This document shows, piece by piece, positions 1 through 7,610 of a stretch of 52,948 nucleotides of DNA; position 1 is the stretch's first letter, and every line of letters begins with the position of its first letter. The notes below the pieces were generated by a model. That model was not told the origin of the DNA. It searched no databases and saw only the letters and a list, made by a program, of their open reading frames with translations. The stretch is from NCBI GenBank assembly GCA_022821235.1, contig JAJEEA010000013.1, forward strand, positions 1 through 52,948. The letters run 5' to 3'. A program made the position numbers and the translations under genes. Source of the DNA: Vicinamibacteria bacterium (lineage in GTDB: Bacteria > Acidobacteriota > Vicinamibacteria > Vicinamibacterales > UBA8438).

Positions 1-560
1 TGGCGGGCGGCGCCGGCCAGCGCTCCCGCCGCCTCGAGCTCGTCGGTGCGCCACACCTGGCGCAGGATGCGGCCCCGGTCGGCCGGCTTGTCCTCGACGA
101 GCAGGCGGGCGAAGCGGCCCTGGGGCAGGACGACGGTGCGCAGGAACGCCTCGCTGTCGAGCCCCAGCAGCGACCGGATGCGGTCGTTGACGGGCTTGAC
201 CTGCTCGACCTGCTCGGCCCCGGGGCCGTCGGTGTCGAGGCGCCGGAGCTGCGCGCTCGCCGGGCCCACCCGCCCCTGGCCGTCGCGCCGCAGCGCTCGG
301 GCGACCTCCCACGTCTGGCCCGAGACCTGGAACCGGAGCACGACGCGGAGCTGCGTCGACGTGTCGTTCATCAGCTCCTGGTTGCCCTGGGCGGTGAACG
401 TCGTCTGGCCGTAGAGGGCGTAGGTGACGGCCTCGAGGATGGACGACTTGCCGGCCCCGGTGTCGCCGACGATGGCGACGTGGTCGCGGCCGGTGAAGTC
501 GAGGGTCACCGCCGACCGGAACGACCGCAGCCCCTGGATGGTGAGGCGGAGGGGGCGCAT
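1..560 (-). CDS. sbcC: SbcC/Rad50-type exonuclease ATPase subunit, N-terminal part (runs off left edge)
   Basis: This is the first ~186 residues of the SMC-like ATPase that partners SbcD in processing double-strand DNA ends and hairpins. The start MRPLRLTIQGLRSF is the typical Rad50/SbcC first strand. A Walker A motif GDTGAGKSS lies at residues ~32-40, followed by the family signature QGRFARLL near residue 155, which precedes the coiled coil. The ATG at 560 follows a TGACATG arrangement. The same arrangement occurs three times between here and the sbcD stop (see the junction repeat), so the genuine start was chosen by continuity with the Walker A domain. It is the last visible gene of the nurA-herA-sbcD-sbcC operon. 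The C-terminal half is outside the window. Confidence 0.93.
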   Translation of the reverse strand, partial: MRPLRLTIQGLRSFRSAVTLDFTGRDHVAIVGDTGAGKSSILEAVTYALYGQTTFTAQGNQELMNDTSTQLRVVLRFQVSGQTWEVARALRRDGQGRVGPASAQLRRLDTDGPGAEQVEQVKPVNDRIRSLLGLDSEAFLRTVVLPQGRFARLLVEDKPADRGRILRQVWRTDELEAAGALAGAAR

Positions 561-561
561 G

Positions 562-648
562 TCAGCTTGGCCTCCGGTTCGCCGCGGGGGCAAGGGGCAC
601 GGGCCGGCACGACGGCAGGCCTTCGATGGCGAGGCGGAGGGGGCGCAT
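562..648 (-). CDS. 28-residue mini-ORF, copy of the sbcC start
   Basis: The ORF runs ATG at 648 to TGA at 564-562. Its first ten residues, MRPLRLAIEG, copy the SbcC N-terminus (MRPLRLTIQG). The second half is a low-complexity Pro/Ala/Arg tail, and the stop is followed after one base by the sbcC ATG (TGACATG). Translation is possible in principle, because the unit duplicates a working initiation site. It may instead be only a by-product of the junction duplication, or a re-initiation relay that sets the sbcC:sbcD ratio. No known family is recognisable. Confidence 0.35.
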   Translation of the reverse strand: MRPLRLAIEGLPSCRPVPLAPAANRRPS

Positions 649-649
649 G

Positions 650-829
650 TCAGCTCGGCCTGCGGTTCGCCGCGGGGGCAAGGGGTACCGGCGGCCGGCA
701 CGACGGCAGGCCTTCGATGGTGAGTTGGGGGAGGCCCATGTCGGCGGCCGCGCCGGTTCGCCCTGGCCGCGAGGGGCACGGGCGGCCGGCACGGCGGCAG
801 GCCTTCGATGGTGAGGCGGGGGGGCGCAT
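650..829 (-). CDS. 59-residue mini-ORF spanning two decayed junction copies
   Basis: The ORF starts at ATG 829, one base after the sbcD stop (TGACATG), and ends at TGA 652-650, one base before the next ATG at 648. A one-base deletion near its start shifts it out of the SbcC-like frame. It returns to that frame in the following copy, where an internal ATG at 739 reads MGLPQLTIEGLPSC. It is therefore a fusion of one frameshifted and one in-frame duplicate of the sbcC start. Expression is unproven. Confidence 0.3.
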   Translation of the reverse strand: MRPPASPSKACRRAGRPCPSRPGRTGAAADMGLPQLTIEGLPSCRPPVPLAPAANRRPS

Positions 830-830
830 G

Positions 831-2087
831 TCAGCTCCGGTCCCCGTTCGCCTTCGCGGCGAGGCGGTCCAGGGTCTGCTGGGCGCGCAACTTGAGCGGG
901 GTGAGGCCGAAGTCGCCGGCGGCGTCCTGCCCGGCGGTGCCGAGGGCCTCGGCGAAGAGGGCGGCGACCGCGTCGTGCGGGGCCTTGACGCCGCGCGCGG
1001 CGGTCGTGCGCCACTCGAGAAAGAGATCCTCGGGCGCCGGCTCGGACTCGTCCGCGCGGGCCGGCTCCACCGCCTTGACGGGGCGGTTGGCGAGGGTGTT
1101 GACGAGCTCGAACACGTCGCAGCCGGGCGACCACTCGGCGAGGCGGTCGGCGAGGTCGGGGATGGGATCGTCGGAGACGACCCGCGCCTTGAGAATGCAG
1201 CCGTCGAGGCCGCCGCCCGCGGCGCGGCGCTCGAGCTCGTCGAGCGTGCCCGCGAGCTCGGTGAGGGGCCGGCCGCCCGCCAGGTCGCGCGTCTCGACCC
1301 GGACGTCGTCGCCGATGGTCACCAGCACCGCCTGCTTGGTCTGCTCCTGCTCGCCGAAGTCGAGGGGGACGAGGGAGCCGGCGTAGCGTCCGCGCGCGGC
1401 GCCGCCGGGCAGGAGCTGGGGGTCGTGGATGTGGCCGAATGCGCAGTACAGCGCGCGCTGCAGCCCCTCGACGTGGGTGGCGTAGTCGTCGCCGACGGTG
1501 ATGCGCCGCTCCGACCGGCCGGGCCGCGCGCCCTGCACGTGGAGGTGGGCGGCGTAGAGCACGATGCCGCGCGCCCCCGCCGCCGCGTGCGCCTCGTCGA
1601 GGAGGCGCCGGTTGAGGGTGCGGACGCCGTCGGCGTAGTCGCCCTCGAAGCGCGCGGGGTCGCCGGTGGCGTAGTCGGCGATGGCCCCGGGCGGGATGAA
1701 CGGCACGCACGCGACGGCGACGGGCACGCCGGCGATGTCGGGAAACGTCAGGACCCGCGGCGCGGTCACCAGCCACAGGCGGCGCGGGGTGGCGGCGCCG
1801 GCCAGCTCGTCGATGACGCGCAGCAGCATCGACGAGTCGTGGTTGCCCGCGATGACGACGGTGGGCGCGACCTTCGCGAGCCGCCCGAGCGCGCGGACGC
1901 CGAGCTGCAGCGCCTCGTAGGGCGGGCGCGACGCGTCGAAGAGGTCGCCGGTGTGGAGGACGAGGTCGGGCCGTTCGGATTCGGCCAGCTCCAGCAGCCC
2001 GCGCAGGGCCTCCACGTGGTCCGGGGTGCGGTCGTGCCGGCCGAGCTTCGCGCCGAGGTGCCAGTCCGACGTGTGGAGCAGCTTCAC
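831..2087 (-). CDS. sbcD: SbcD/Mre11-type DNA exonuclease subunit
   Basis: This is a 418-residue metallophosphoesterase nuclease that works with SbcC on double-strand ends. The phosphoesterase motifs occur in order: SDWHLG (residues 7-12), HTGDLFD (~45-51), GNHDS (81-85), AAHLHV and FGHIHDPQ. Downstream is the usual Mre11 capping region with YAGSLVPLDFGE. The GTG at 2087 was chosen because it gives the canonical VKLLHTSDWHLG start and has a GGAGGT ribosome-binding site 6 bases upstream. The stop lies next to the sbcC junction repeats. Upstream, the start codon overlaps the stop of a 92-residue mini-ORF as GTGA. The length is normal for the family. Confidence 0.95.
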   Translation of the reverse strand: MKLLHTSDWHLGAKLGRHDRTPDHVEALRGLLELAESERPDLVLHTGDLFDASRPPYEALQLGVRALGRLAKVAPTVVIAGNHDSSMLLRVIDELAGAATPRRLWLVTAPRVLTFPDIAGVPVAVACVPFIPPGAIADYATGDPARFEGDYADGVRTLNRRLLDEAHAAAGARGIVLYAAHLHVQGARPGRSERRITVGDDYATHVEGLQRALYCAFGHIHDPQLLPGGAARGRYAGSLVPLDFGEQEQTKQAVLVTIGDDVRVETRDLAGGRPLTELAGTLDELERRAAGGGLDGCILKARVVSDDPIPDLADRLAEWSPGCDVFELVNTLANRPVKAVEPARADESEPAPEDLFLEWRTTAARGVKAPHDAVAALFAEALGTAGQDAAGDFGLTPLKLRAQQTLDRLAAKANGDRS

Positions 2088-2172
2088 GGATCCACCTCCG
2101 GGACAATCGGCAGGGGAACGGCGGGGAGGGAGATCGAAGTCGCCGCGCCGGGCAGCTTCACGGCGCTCACCT
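2080..2172 (-). repeat. herA-sbcD junction duplication (period 74 bp)
   Basis: On the minus strand GAGGTGAGCGCCGTGAAGCTGC (GTG at 2161) repeats as GGAGGTGGATCCGTGAAGCTGC (GTG at 2087), the real sbcD start. Ribosome-binding site, start codon and first codons have been copied together. A more diverged third copy of the following sequence (CCCGGCGCGGCGACT) follows GTG 2362. Confidence 0.75.
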
Positions 2173-2362
2173 CGTGGGGCGTTCCACCGCGGGGGGCGAT
2201 GGGCCGGGGGGGCGCCGGGCAGGCCCCGACCGGCGCGCGTGTCGCCCCGGCATCGCCGGAAGCCCCGAGCCCTGGGTCGGCCGGGGCCGCGCGCCACCCG
2301 GGTCGCCCCCACTCGCACGTTCGCCCCGCCGCCGACGGAGTCGCCGCGCCGGGCCGCGTCAC
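2084..2362 (-). CDS. 92-residue mini-ORF bridging herA and sbcD with overlaps at both ends
   Basis: The ORF starts with GTG 2362, overlapping the herA stop as GTGA, and stops at 2084, overlapping the sbcD GTG (2087) as GTGA. It has no recognisable family and is rich in Ala, Pro, Gly and Arg. Its first residues, VTRPGAATPS, recur near its end as VKLPGAATSI after GTG 2161. That second copy also carries the GAGGTGAGCGCC Shine-Dalgarno-like block and the GTGAAGCTG that begin sbcD. It therefore looks like a duplicated and diverged herA-sbcD junction rather than an independent gene, though it is fully open and translationally linked. Confidence 0.4.
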   Translation of the reverse strand: MTRPGAATPSAAGRTCEWGRPGWRAAPADPGLGASGDAGATRAPVGACPAPPRPIAPRGGTPHEVSAVKLPGAATSISLPAVPLPIVPEVDP

Positions 2363-4182
2363 AGGTCCACCCCCGGCCCGGTCAGGGCGTCCATCGTGCT
2401 CAGGATGCGGTCGGTCCTGGCCTGGTCCGCCGCCGCGTCGGCCGCCGCCTCGTCGGGGTTGGTGGCGAACGGCGGGAACGGGAAGCGGACGGGGATGGGC
2501 TCGGGCACGATGGGCTGCGAGACGACCATGGTGCCGGGCATGAAGCGGGTCGCCCGCTCGCGCAGGGCCGGGGTGAGGAAGCGGTAGGCGTCGGACTCGC
2601 TGACGTCGAGCCGGCCCGCCACCTTGAGGGACGCGTTGCGCGGCAGGGCCTGGGCCACCGCCGAGGCCGCCTGCTGGGCGCCGATGAGCAGCACCCCGAG
2701 CGAGCGCCCGCGCTCGGCGATGTCGACGAGCAGGTCGCGGAGGGGCGAGAAGCCGTGGGCGGGGGCGTACTTGTTCAGCTCGTCGAGCACCACGAAGCGC
2801 AGGGGCGTGCGGCCCGTGCCCTGCTTCTCGCGCCACACGCGGTCGAGCAGCGCGCCGACGACGAAGCGCTGCGCGTCGTCGTGCAGGGTGGAGATGTCGA
2901 CGACGTGGAGCCGGGCGTTCTCGGACGAGACGGGCTCGAGGCGGCAGCCGACGAGGGGGGCGACGTGGCGGCGCAGCTTCAGCAGCCGCCGCAGGAAGGC
3001 CTGCCGCGTGCCCGACTGGGCGCGGCCGAACCACTCGTTCATGAGGCTCTCGTCGTCGGTGGCGACGACGCCCTCGAGCAGGTCGATGAGGTCGCCGAAG
3101 TCGCGCATCACGTGCCCGGCCCCCGCCGGCGCCTCGTCCGGGTCGCGCTCGGCCAGCCGGTCGGGGTTGTAGCCGGTCTTCGGGGGGACCGCCTCGACGA
3201 TGACCACCGCCCCCGTCGGGTCGCCCTCGAGCCGCCGCAGCCGCCGCAGGAGCTGGATGCGCACCTGCTGCTCGACGAAGCCGACCTGGGTCGAGCGCTC
3301 GTCGTCGGCGGTGAAGCAGAACTGCAGGAGCTGCTCGCGGACGAACTGCTCGGGGGTCCAGCCGTAGGCGGCGACGTCGGCGGTGTCGCGGGTCCGGACG
3401 TTGGCGACGATGGTCTGCGACGCGCCGGACCGCCGCGGCGCGTAGAGGCGGACGGAGCGGAACGGCCCCGGCCCGTCGACGCCGAGGGCGCGCCACCTCT
3501 CGATCTCCTCGGGCCGCCCCGCGAACTCGGCGTTGGGGCGGTCGACGTGCAGCAGGTCCTCGCCCTTGGTGTTGAAGACCAGGGCCCGGACGCTCTCGCG
3601 TCCCGCCCGGCCGCCGAGCAGGTCCATGCCCTGGTCGGTCTCGAGGAGCTGGTAGAGGAGGAACAACGCGTAGGAGGTCTTGGTGGCGACGCCGGAGATG
3701 CCCGAGATGGACACGTGGCCGCCGGAGCGGCCGTCGACGAAGCGCATGTCCGCGTAGACCGGGTCGCCGCCGAGGTCGAGGCCCACCGGCAGCTTGCCGC
3801 GGGTCATCTCGTCCTCGAAGAGGGCGACCGCGCGGTGCGGGCCGGCCGCGCGCGCGGCGGGGGCGCCGGCGTGGGGGGCGACGAACAGCTCCGGCACCAC
3901 CCGCAGGACGCGGACCTCGGCCCGCCGCACGTGCTCGGCCGGCAGGGTCGAGTCGACCACCCGGCCGGTGTCCGAGGGCAGGTCGGCCCCCTCGAACCGC
4001 GACCGCAGCTCGGTGACGATGCCGTAGTGGGTGACCCGCCGGCCGTCGGGCAGGTCGGTGGTGACCGCGAGCAGCTCGTCGAGCTGGATCACCACGTCGG
4101 GGTCGAGCACCACGTGGAAGGTGCGCGAGTCGCTCTCGACCGACCCGTCGACGAGCCCGATGCGCGCGCCGTCGTCGCTCAT
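2359..4182 (-). CDS. herA: HerA-like DNA translocase/helicase (DUF87 family ATPase)
   Basis: This 607-residue hexameric-type ATPase is expected to pump DNA ends for NurA and the SbcCD nuclease. An N-terminal HAS-barrel-like region (HYGIVTELRSRFEGADL, ~52-68) is followed by a P-loop, GISGVATKTS (161-170). Here the Gly before Lys is Thr, a deviation from the classical motif. Further on are Walker B, FVVLDELNKYAP, and the HerA/FtsK-type segment GVLLIGAQQAAS. An in-frame extension back to ATG 4284 would add 34 low-complexity residues. ATG 4182 was chosen because both upstream ATGs sit in duplicated junction sequence. The upstream neighbour is nurA and the downstream neighbour sbcD. The stop overlaps the GTG of the bridging mini-ORF. 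Confidence 0.9.
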   Translation of the reverse strand: MSDDGARIGLVDGSVESDSRTFHVVLDPDVVIQLDELLAVTTDLPDGRRVTHYGIVTELRSRFEGADLPSDTGRVVDSTLPAEHVRRAEVRVLRVVPELFVAPHAGAPAARAAGPHRAVALFEDEMTRGKLPVGLDLGGDPVYADMRFVDGRSGGHVSISGISGVATKTSYALFLLYQLLETDQGMDLLGGRAGRESVRALVFNTKGEDLLHVDRPNAEFAGRPEEIERWRALGVDGPGPFRSVRLYAPRRSGASQTIVANVRTRDTADVAAYGWTPEQFVREQLLQFCFTADDERSTQVGFVEQQVRIQLLRRLRRLEGDPTGAVVIVEAVPPKTGYNPDRLAERDPDEAPAGAGHVMRDFGDLIDLLEGVVATDDESLMNEWFGRAQSGTRQAFLRRLLKLRRHVAPLVGCRLEPVSSENARLHVVDISTLHDDAQRFVVGALLDRVWREKQGTGRTPLRFVVLDELNKYAPAHGFSPLRDLLVDIAERGRSLGVLLIGAQQAASAVAQALPRNASLKVAGRLDVSESDAYRFLTPALRERATRFMPGTMVVSQPIVPEPIPVRFPFPPFATNPDEAAADAAADQARTDRILSTMDALTGPGVDL

Positions 4183-4410
4183 GCTCTCGTTCCCACCGGT
4201 CGCGCTCGTGCGCTCGGCGTGGCTGCCCACGCCGTCCGCCCTTCGCGATGGCGTCGGCGCGTCGCGCCCGCCGTCTTCGGTCATGCCCTCGGTGCCCCGC
4301 GGTTGCGTTCGAACGATGCGTTCGCCGATGGCGCCCGTTTCTCGCGGCGCGTTCGGGTGGTGCGCGCGTCGTCTTCGGTCATGCCGCGCCCTCGCGGTTG
4401 CGTTCGACCA
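4175..4410 (-). repeat. nurA-herA junction tandem duplication (period 98-102 bp)
   Basis: The start block GCATGACCGAAGACG occurs at ATG 4382 (overlapping the nurA stop as ATGA) and at ATG 4284. A diverged form, GCATGAGCGACGACG, is at ATG 4182. The bases in front also repeat: TTCGAACGCAACCGCG, derived from the end of nurA (ERNRE), recurs before 4284. This is the same type of start/stop-junction duplication as at sbcD-sbcC and herA-sbcD. Confidence 0.85.
4281..4382 (-). CDS. 33-residue mini-ORF between nurA and herA
   Basis: It starts at ATG 4382, overlapping the nurA stop as ATGA. It stops at 4281-4283, overlapping the next ATG (4284, in frame with HerA) also as ATGA. It begins MTEDDARTTRTRR and ends FERNRGAPRA, so its head resembles the extended HerA start and its tail the NurA C-terminus. 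No family is recognised. It is best seen as a duplicated junction that has stayed open and coupled at both ends. Confidence 0.35.
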   Translation of the reverse strand: MTEDDARTTRTRREKRAPSANASFERNRGAPRA

Positions 4411-5380
4411 CCGCCTCGCGCACCGCGCGCAGGGCCAGGCGGGGGTCGCCCTGCAGACGGTGCAGGCGCCGCTCGAGGCCGGCGATGGGCGTCAGGTTCA
4501 CCGGGGCCCGCGCGTCGCGGTGCAGCGGCGACGCGAAGGCGGGCAGCCAGCCCGCGGCCCGGTCGGCGGCCTCGACCACCGCGTCGCGGCCGATGCCCGA
4601 CGGCATCTCGACGCGGGCGATGCCCGCCCACGGGCCCGCCCACGGGCCGGGGTCGCCGACCCGCAGGTAGCAGCCGTAGAGCCCGTCCTCCATCGCGAAC
4701 AGGCCCGACCGCTCGCCGGCCGCCAGCTCCGGCACGCGGGCCCAGTGCTCGCGGGCGAGCATGCGGCGGTGGTGCGTCTTCACGTAGCCGGCGACGGGCA
4801 GGCCCCGGCGGCGCCGGATGCCGTGCAGGGGGCCGTCGAGCACCGTCAGCCACCCCTCGTTCGAGAGCGCCTCGGCGACGTCGGCCTCGGCGTCGCGCAT
4901 CAGGCGCTGGAGCTGCTGCCGCGCCGCCTCGACGTCGGGCCCGTCGACCGCGTACGGCGCCCACCGCCACCCGTCCCGGTGGTCGGGGAGGCGGACCGGG
5001 CGGCCGCCCGTGAAGATGGCGGCGCGCCCCGACGTCACCCGGTCGAAGCGGGCCGGCCCGTCCCCCTCGACGAGCACCGCCCCCGCCGCCCAGCTCCCCG
5101 CCAGCCCCATGACCACCTCGCCCTCGGGGTCGGTGCGGGTCAGCCGCGCCTCCGTCCGCATGGTGCCGTCCACGAACGCCACGCGGCGGGGGCGGTCGCG
5201 GCCGGGCGGGCGGTGCGCCGCGAACGCCCCGCCGTCCTCGACGAGCTCGCACTCGACCGCGTGCGGAGAGTCGTCGGCGGCCTGGAACCCGGCCCCGTAG
5301 GCGGCGTCGAAGGCCTCGACGCCGATGGCGCCGGTCGGGTCCGCCGGGTCACGGGGGCTTTGCATCCGACTCGCAATCAT
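4379..5380 (-). CDS. nurA: NurA-like 5'-3' nuclease
   Basis: This 333-residue NurA-domain nuclease is the partner of the HerA translocase in end resection. The acidic motif FVDGTMR (~70) and the second motif WLTVLDGPLHG are the conserved Asp-containing strands of the RNase H-like NurA fold. The C-terminus has NLTPIAGLERRLHRLQGD, the NurA family ending with a conserved Asn-Leu and Glu-Arg pattern. ATG 5380 follows a GAGAGG element about 10 bases upstream. ATG 5365 is a shorter alternative without a good ribosome-binding site. The stop overlaps the next ATG (ATGA). It is the first gene of the repair operon, 137 bp downstream of the mxaL-like gene. Confidence 0.85.
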   Translation of the reverse strand: MIASRMQSPRDPADPTGAIGVEAFDAAYGAGFQAADDSPHAVECELVEDGGAFAAHRPPGRDRPRRVAFVDGTMRTEARLTRTDPEGEVVMGLAGSWAAGAVLVEGDGPARFDRVTSGRAAIFTGGRPVRLPDHRDGWRWAPYAVDGPDVEAARQQLQRLMRDAEADVAEALSNEGWLTVLDGPLHGIRRRRGLPVAGYVKTHHRRMLAREHWARVPELAAGERSGLFAMEDGLYGCYLRVGDPGPWAGPWAGIARVEMPSGIGRDAVVEAADRAAGWLPAFASPLHRDARAPVNLTPIAGLERRLHRLQGDPRLALRAVREAVVERNREGAA

Positions 5381-5517
5381 GCGCTCGCGGCCTCTCTCCG
5401 ACGCCGCGGGCGCACGGCGAGGCCCCGACGGGTCCTGCCATCGGCGTCCCGGCCGAAACGCCGGGCTCGAGCGGACGTGCGGGATTCTCGCAACGGGCCG
5501 AGGCGGGCCGCCGCCCG

Positions 5518-6606
5518 TCAATAGAACACGATCGCCAGCACGAAGACGACGATGGCGAGCATGACGAACCACTGCCAGATCTCCTGCTGGTCGTCCGAGG
5601 GGACGAGCTCGAAGGAGACGCTGCGGTGCGAGTCGATGACGTTGCGGAGGAAGGTGGCGGCGTCGACCTGGGGGCTGTCGATGATGACCGAGCGGCCGCC
5701 GGTGCGCTGCTCGACCATGTTGATGCCCTCGAAGCCGATCTGGGTGCGCTGCCCCGCGAGGTCCTGCTCGAGGGTCTCGTCGTAGTCGATGCCGCGCACG
5801 TAATCGATGAGGACCGAGTCGACGTTGGCCCCGGTGCGGCTGCCGATGCCGATGGTGTAGATGACGAGGCCGCGGCGCCGGAACTCGGCGAGGGCGGTGT
5901 CGAGCCGGCTCATCTGCTCGGCGTCGATGAGGAAGTCGCCGTCGGTGAACAGCAGCAGCACGCGGTCGTTGCGCTCCTCGGGCAGCCAGTCGTCGTCGCC
6001 CGACTCGAAGCGGTCCTGGTTGTCGAGCGACAGGTAGATCGACTCGAACGCGGTGGCGATGTCGCTGTCCCACGGGAACGCGTCGCCGGTGAGGCTCACG
6101 GGCGGGGCGATGCGGCCCACCTCCTCGATGAACCGCTCGGCGTTCGACGCCATGTGGGCCCGGCGCAGGGTCGTGGTGCCCCACACGTACACCGCGGTGC
6201 GGTCGCCGGGGGTGAGGATGTCCTGGGTGTAGAGGCCCAGCGCCTCGCGCACCGCGAGATCGAGGCGCGAGGGGCCGAGGTCTCTGACCCACATCGACGC
6301 GGAGGCGTCGATGGCGACGACGACGTCGACGTCGCCCCGCCGGAACGTCTGGCCGCCGTAGACCCAGAACGGCCGGGCGGCGGCGACGGCCACCAGCGCC
6401 AAGGCGACGATGGCGAGGAACCAGAACTTGATGTGGCCGAGGAAGGGGTACTTCGAGCCCTCGGTGCGGGCCGGGCGGAGCTGCAGCCGCAGGGCGAAGA
6501 CGAGCAGCCCGAAGACGAGCAGCAGGCCCGCGAGGGGGACGATCGCCAGGTACTCGGGGTTGGCGAACTCGACGCTCTCCCGGAGCAGGCGGCTGATGGT
6601 GTCCAT
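5518..6606 (-). CDS. VWA-domain membrane protein, MxaL/BatB-like
   Basis: The protein has 362 residues. Two membrane segments (~20-40 and ~60-78) precede a von Willebrand A domain whose MIDAS motif is DASAS (100-104), with FTDGDFL further on. A final membrane helix, WFVMLAIVVFVLAIVF, closes the protein. The VWA domain would therefore be anchored at both ends and probably exposed in the periplasm. It is the last gene of a MoxR-DUF58-MxaA-like-VWA-small-VWA cluster that matches mxaRSACKL gene order, so this copy corresponds to mxaL. ATG 6606 (MDTISRLL) was chosen because upstream codons read into repeat sequence. No strong ribosome-binding site is visible. Confidence 0.85.
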   Translation of the reverse strand: MDTISRLLRESVEFANPEYLAIVPLAGLLLVFGLLVFALRLQLRPARTEGSKYPFLGHIKFWFLAIVALALVAVAAARPFWVYGGQTFRRGDVDVVVAIDASASMWVRDLGPSRLDLAVREALGLYTQDILTPGDRTAVYVWGTTTLRRAHMASNAERFIEEVGRIAPPVSLTGDAFPWDSDIATAFESIYLSLDNQDRFESGDDDWLPEERNDRVLLLFTDGDFLIDAEQMSRLDTALAEFRRRGLVIYTIGIGSRTGANVDSVLIDYVRGIDYDETLEQDLAGQRTQIGFEGINMVEQRTGGRSVIIDSPQVDAATFLRNVIDSHRSVSFELVPSDDQQEIWQWFVMLAIVVFVLAIVFY

Positions 6607-6720
6607 CTTGTGCTTGCGCGGCGCCCCCGGGGGGGCGTTGCAGCCCCGCGACGGCTTGCCGGCGTCCGATAGCGGAGCCCGAATCGTCGGGGCGGCGGCG
6701 GGCCGCGGGGGGGACCGGCC

Positions 6721-6783
6721 CGGCAACCGCCGCCCGCGGCGCCGACTGCCGCCCGGCCAGTACTACGGAAGTGCGCGCCGTCT
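6721..6783 (-). repeat. REP-like element copy H
   Basis: About 63 bp, ~80% identical to the copy at 8761-8823 in the same orientation. It shares the tail layout (GCGCACTTCCGTAG, TGGCCGGGCGG, CGGCGCCG) with the dispersed element family described under copy G. It lies in the 185-bp gap between the mxaK-like stop and the mxaL-like start. Confidence 0.65.
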
Positions 6784-6790
6784 CACGGTC

Positions 6791-7456
6791 CTACCCGCGG
6801 CGGCGGCGCACCGGGGTGCCCTCGCCCTTCATCTGCTCGAGCTCGGGCGGCTCGATCTCGCGGGGCGCCTCGAGGGCGCGCCTTACCGCCTCGGCGTTGC
6901 TGGTCAGGTCGTAGTTCCACTTGTAGTCGAAGCGGTCGCCGGGGTCGCCGCGCAACGCCCGCTCGTAGTCGGCGTTCACCGTCTCCATCACCTCGAGGAT
7001 GATGGCCTCGCGCCGGGTCGCGGCGTCGGGGGCCTCGGGGTCGATGGCCCGGTACCGCTGCCGCGCCAGCATGAACTTGGCGCTCGCGAGCAGGTGCGAC
7101 GCCCGCGGGTCGTCGATCTCGTCGGCGAGGTCCGCCACCACCGTCTCGTAGTTGCCGGTCAGGTAGTTGTAGGACGCCTGCTGCAGGAACGTGTCGCGGA
7201 ACAGGTACGAGTCGGCGAACCACTGCATGCCCCACGCCCGGCTGCCCTCGTAGAAGGCGGTGACCTCGGAGAGCTGGGTCTCCGCCGTCTCGAAGTCGCC
7301 CCGCTCGACGCTGGCGCTCAGCCCCTCCAGGTTCGTGTAGAACGCGGACAGGCTGCGCGCCGGTATCGACACCAGGCCGAAGAAGAGCACGGCGAGGACG
7401 AAGCCGACGAGGTACCGGAAGGAGTGTTCCTTGTCGAGCAGATCTGTCAGTCGCAT
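6791..7456 (-). CDS. Small membrane protein, MxaK-like, with a TPR-like soluble part
   Basis: A 221-residue protein with one N-terminal membrane helix (FRYLVGFVLAVLFFGLVSI, ~12-31). The rest is helical and resembles tetratricopeptide repeats (FADSYLFRDTFLQQASYNYL; ASHLLASAKFMLARQRY). Its sequence alone would be called hypothetical. The MxaK assignment rests on its size, topology and position between two VWA genes in a mxaRSACKL-ordered cluster. ATG 7456 was chosen because the protein then starts MRLTDLLDKEHSFRYLVG. The upstream AGAGAGAAG is a weak ribosome-binding site. The C-terminus is basic (VRRRRG). Confidence 0.72.
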   Translation of the reverse strand: MRLTDLLDKEHSFRYLVGFVLAVLFFGLVSIPARSLSAFYTNLEGLSASVERGDFETAETQLSEVTAFYEGSRAWGMQWFADSYLFRDTFLQQASYNYLTGNYETVVADLADEIDDPRASHLLASAKFMLARQRYRAIDPEAPDAATRREAIILEVMETVNADYERALRGDPGDRFDYKWNYDLTSNAEAVRRALEAPREIEPPELEQMKGEGTPVRRRRG

Positions 7457-7610
7457 GTCACTTCTCTCTCGAACGCTGCGTGTCTCGTGGCGGCGCGCTC
7501 CCGGCACGCCCTCGCCACTCTCCGGTCGGCGGGGCCGGCCCCTCTACCCGTAGCGCCCCGCGCCGTGGCGTCCCTTGGCCTGTCGCCGTTCTCCGTTCCG
7601 CGCGGCCCCC

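Larger units (their letters stand above)
556..833 (-). repeat. sbcD-sbcC junction tandem duplication (period 88-91 bp)
   Basis: Reading the minus strand, the junction motif AGCTGACATGCGCC recurs with ATGs at 829, 648 and 560, and a diverged copy has its ATG at 739. Each unit begins with a copy of the sbcC start (MRPLRLxIxGL) and ends with a copy of the sbcD tail, GCGAACCGxAGxCxAGCTGA. The spacings are 90, 91 and 88 bp. The units are clearly similar but have point changes, and the 829 copy has lost one base in the CCCTCC run. The simplest reading is repeated tandem duplication of the sbcD stop/sbcC start junction. Confidence 0.9.

Noticed and set aside
560-829. CRISPR-like or attachment-site repeats
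   Set aside because: The repeats are direct copies of the flanking gene start and end with no unique spacers, integrase or tRNA nearby.
1951-5013. A 1020-residue open frame on the plus strand opposite sbcD, herA and nurA
   Set aside because: The minus strand holds clear enzyme families with ribosome-binding sites and coupling. The plus frame is Arg/Ala/Gly/Val-rich without motifs, as expected opposite coding DNA at ~70% GC.
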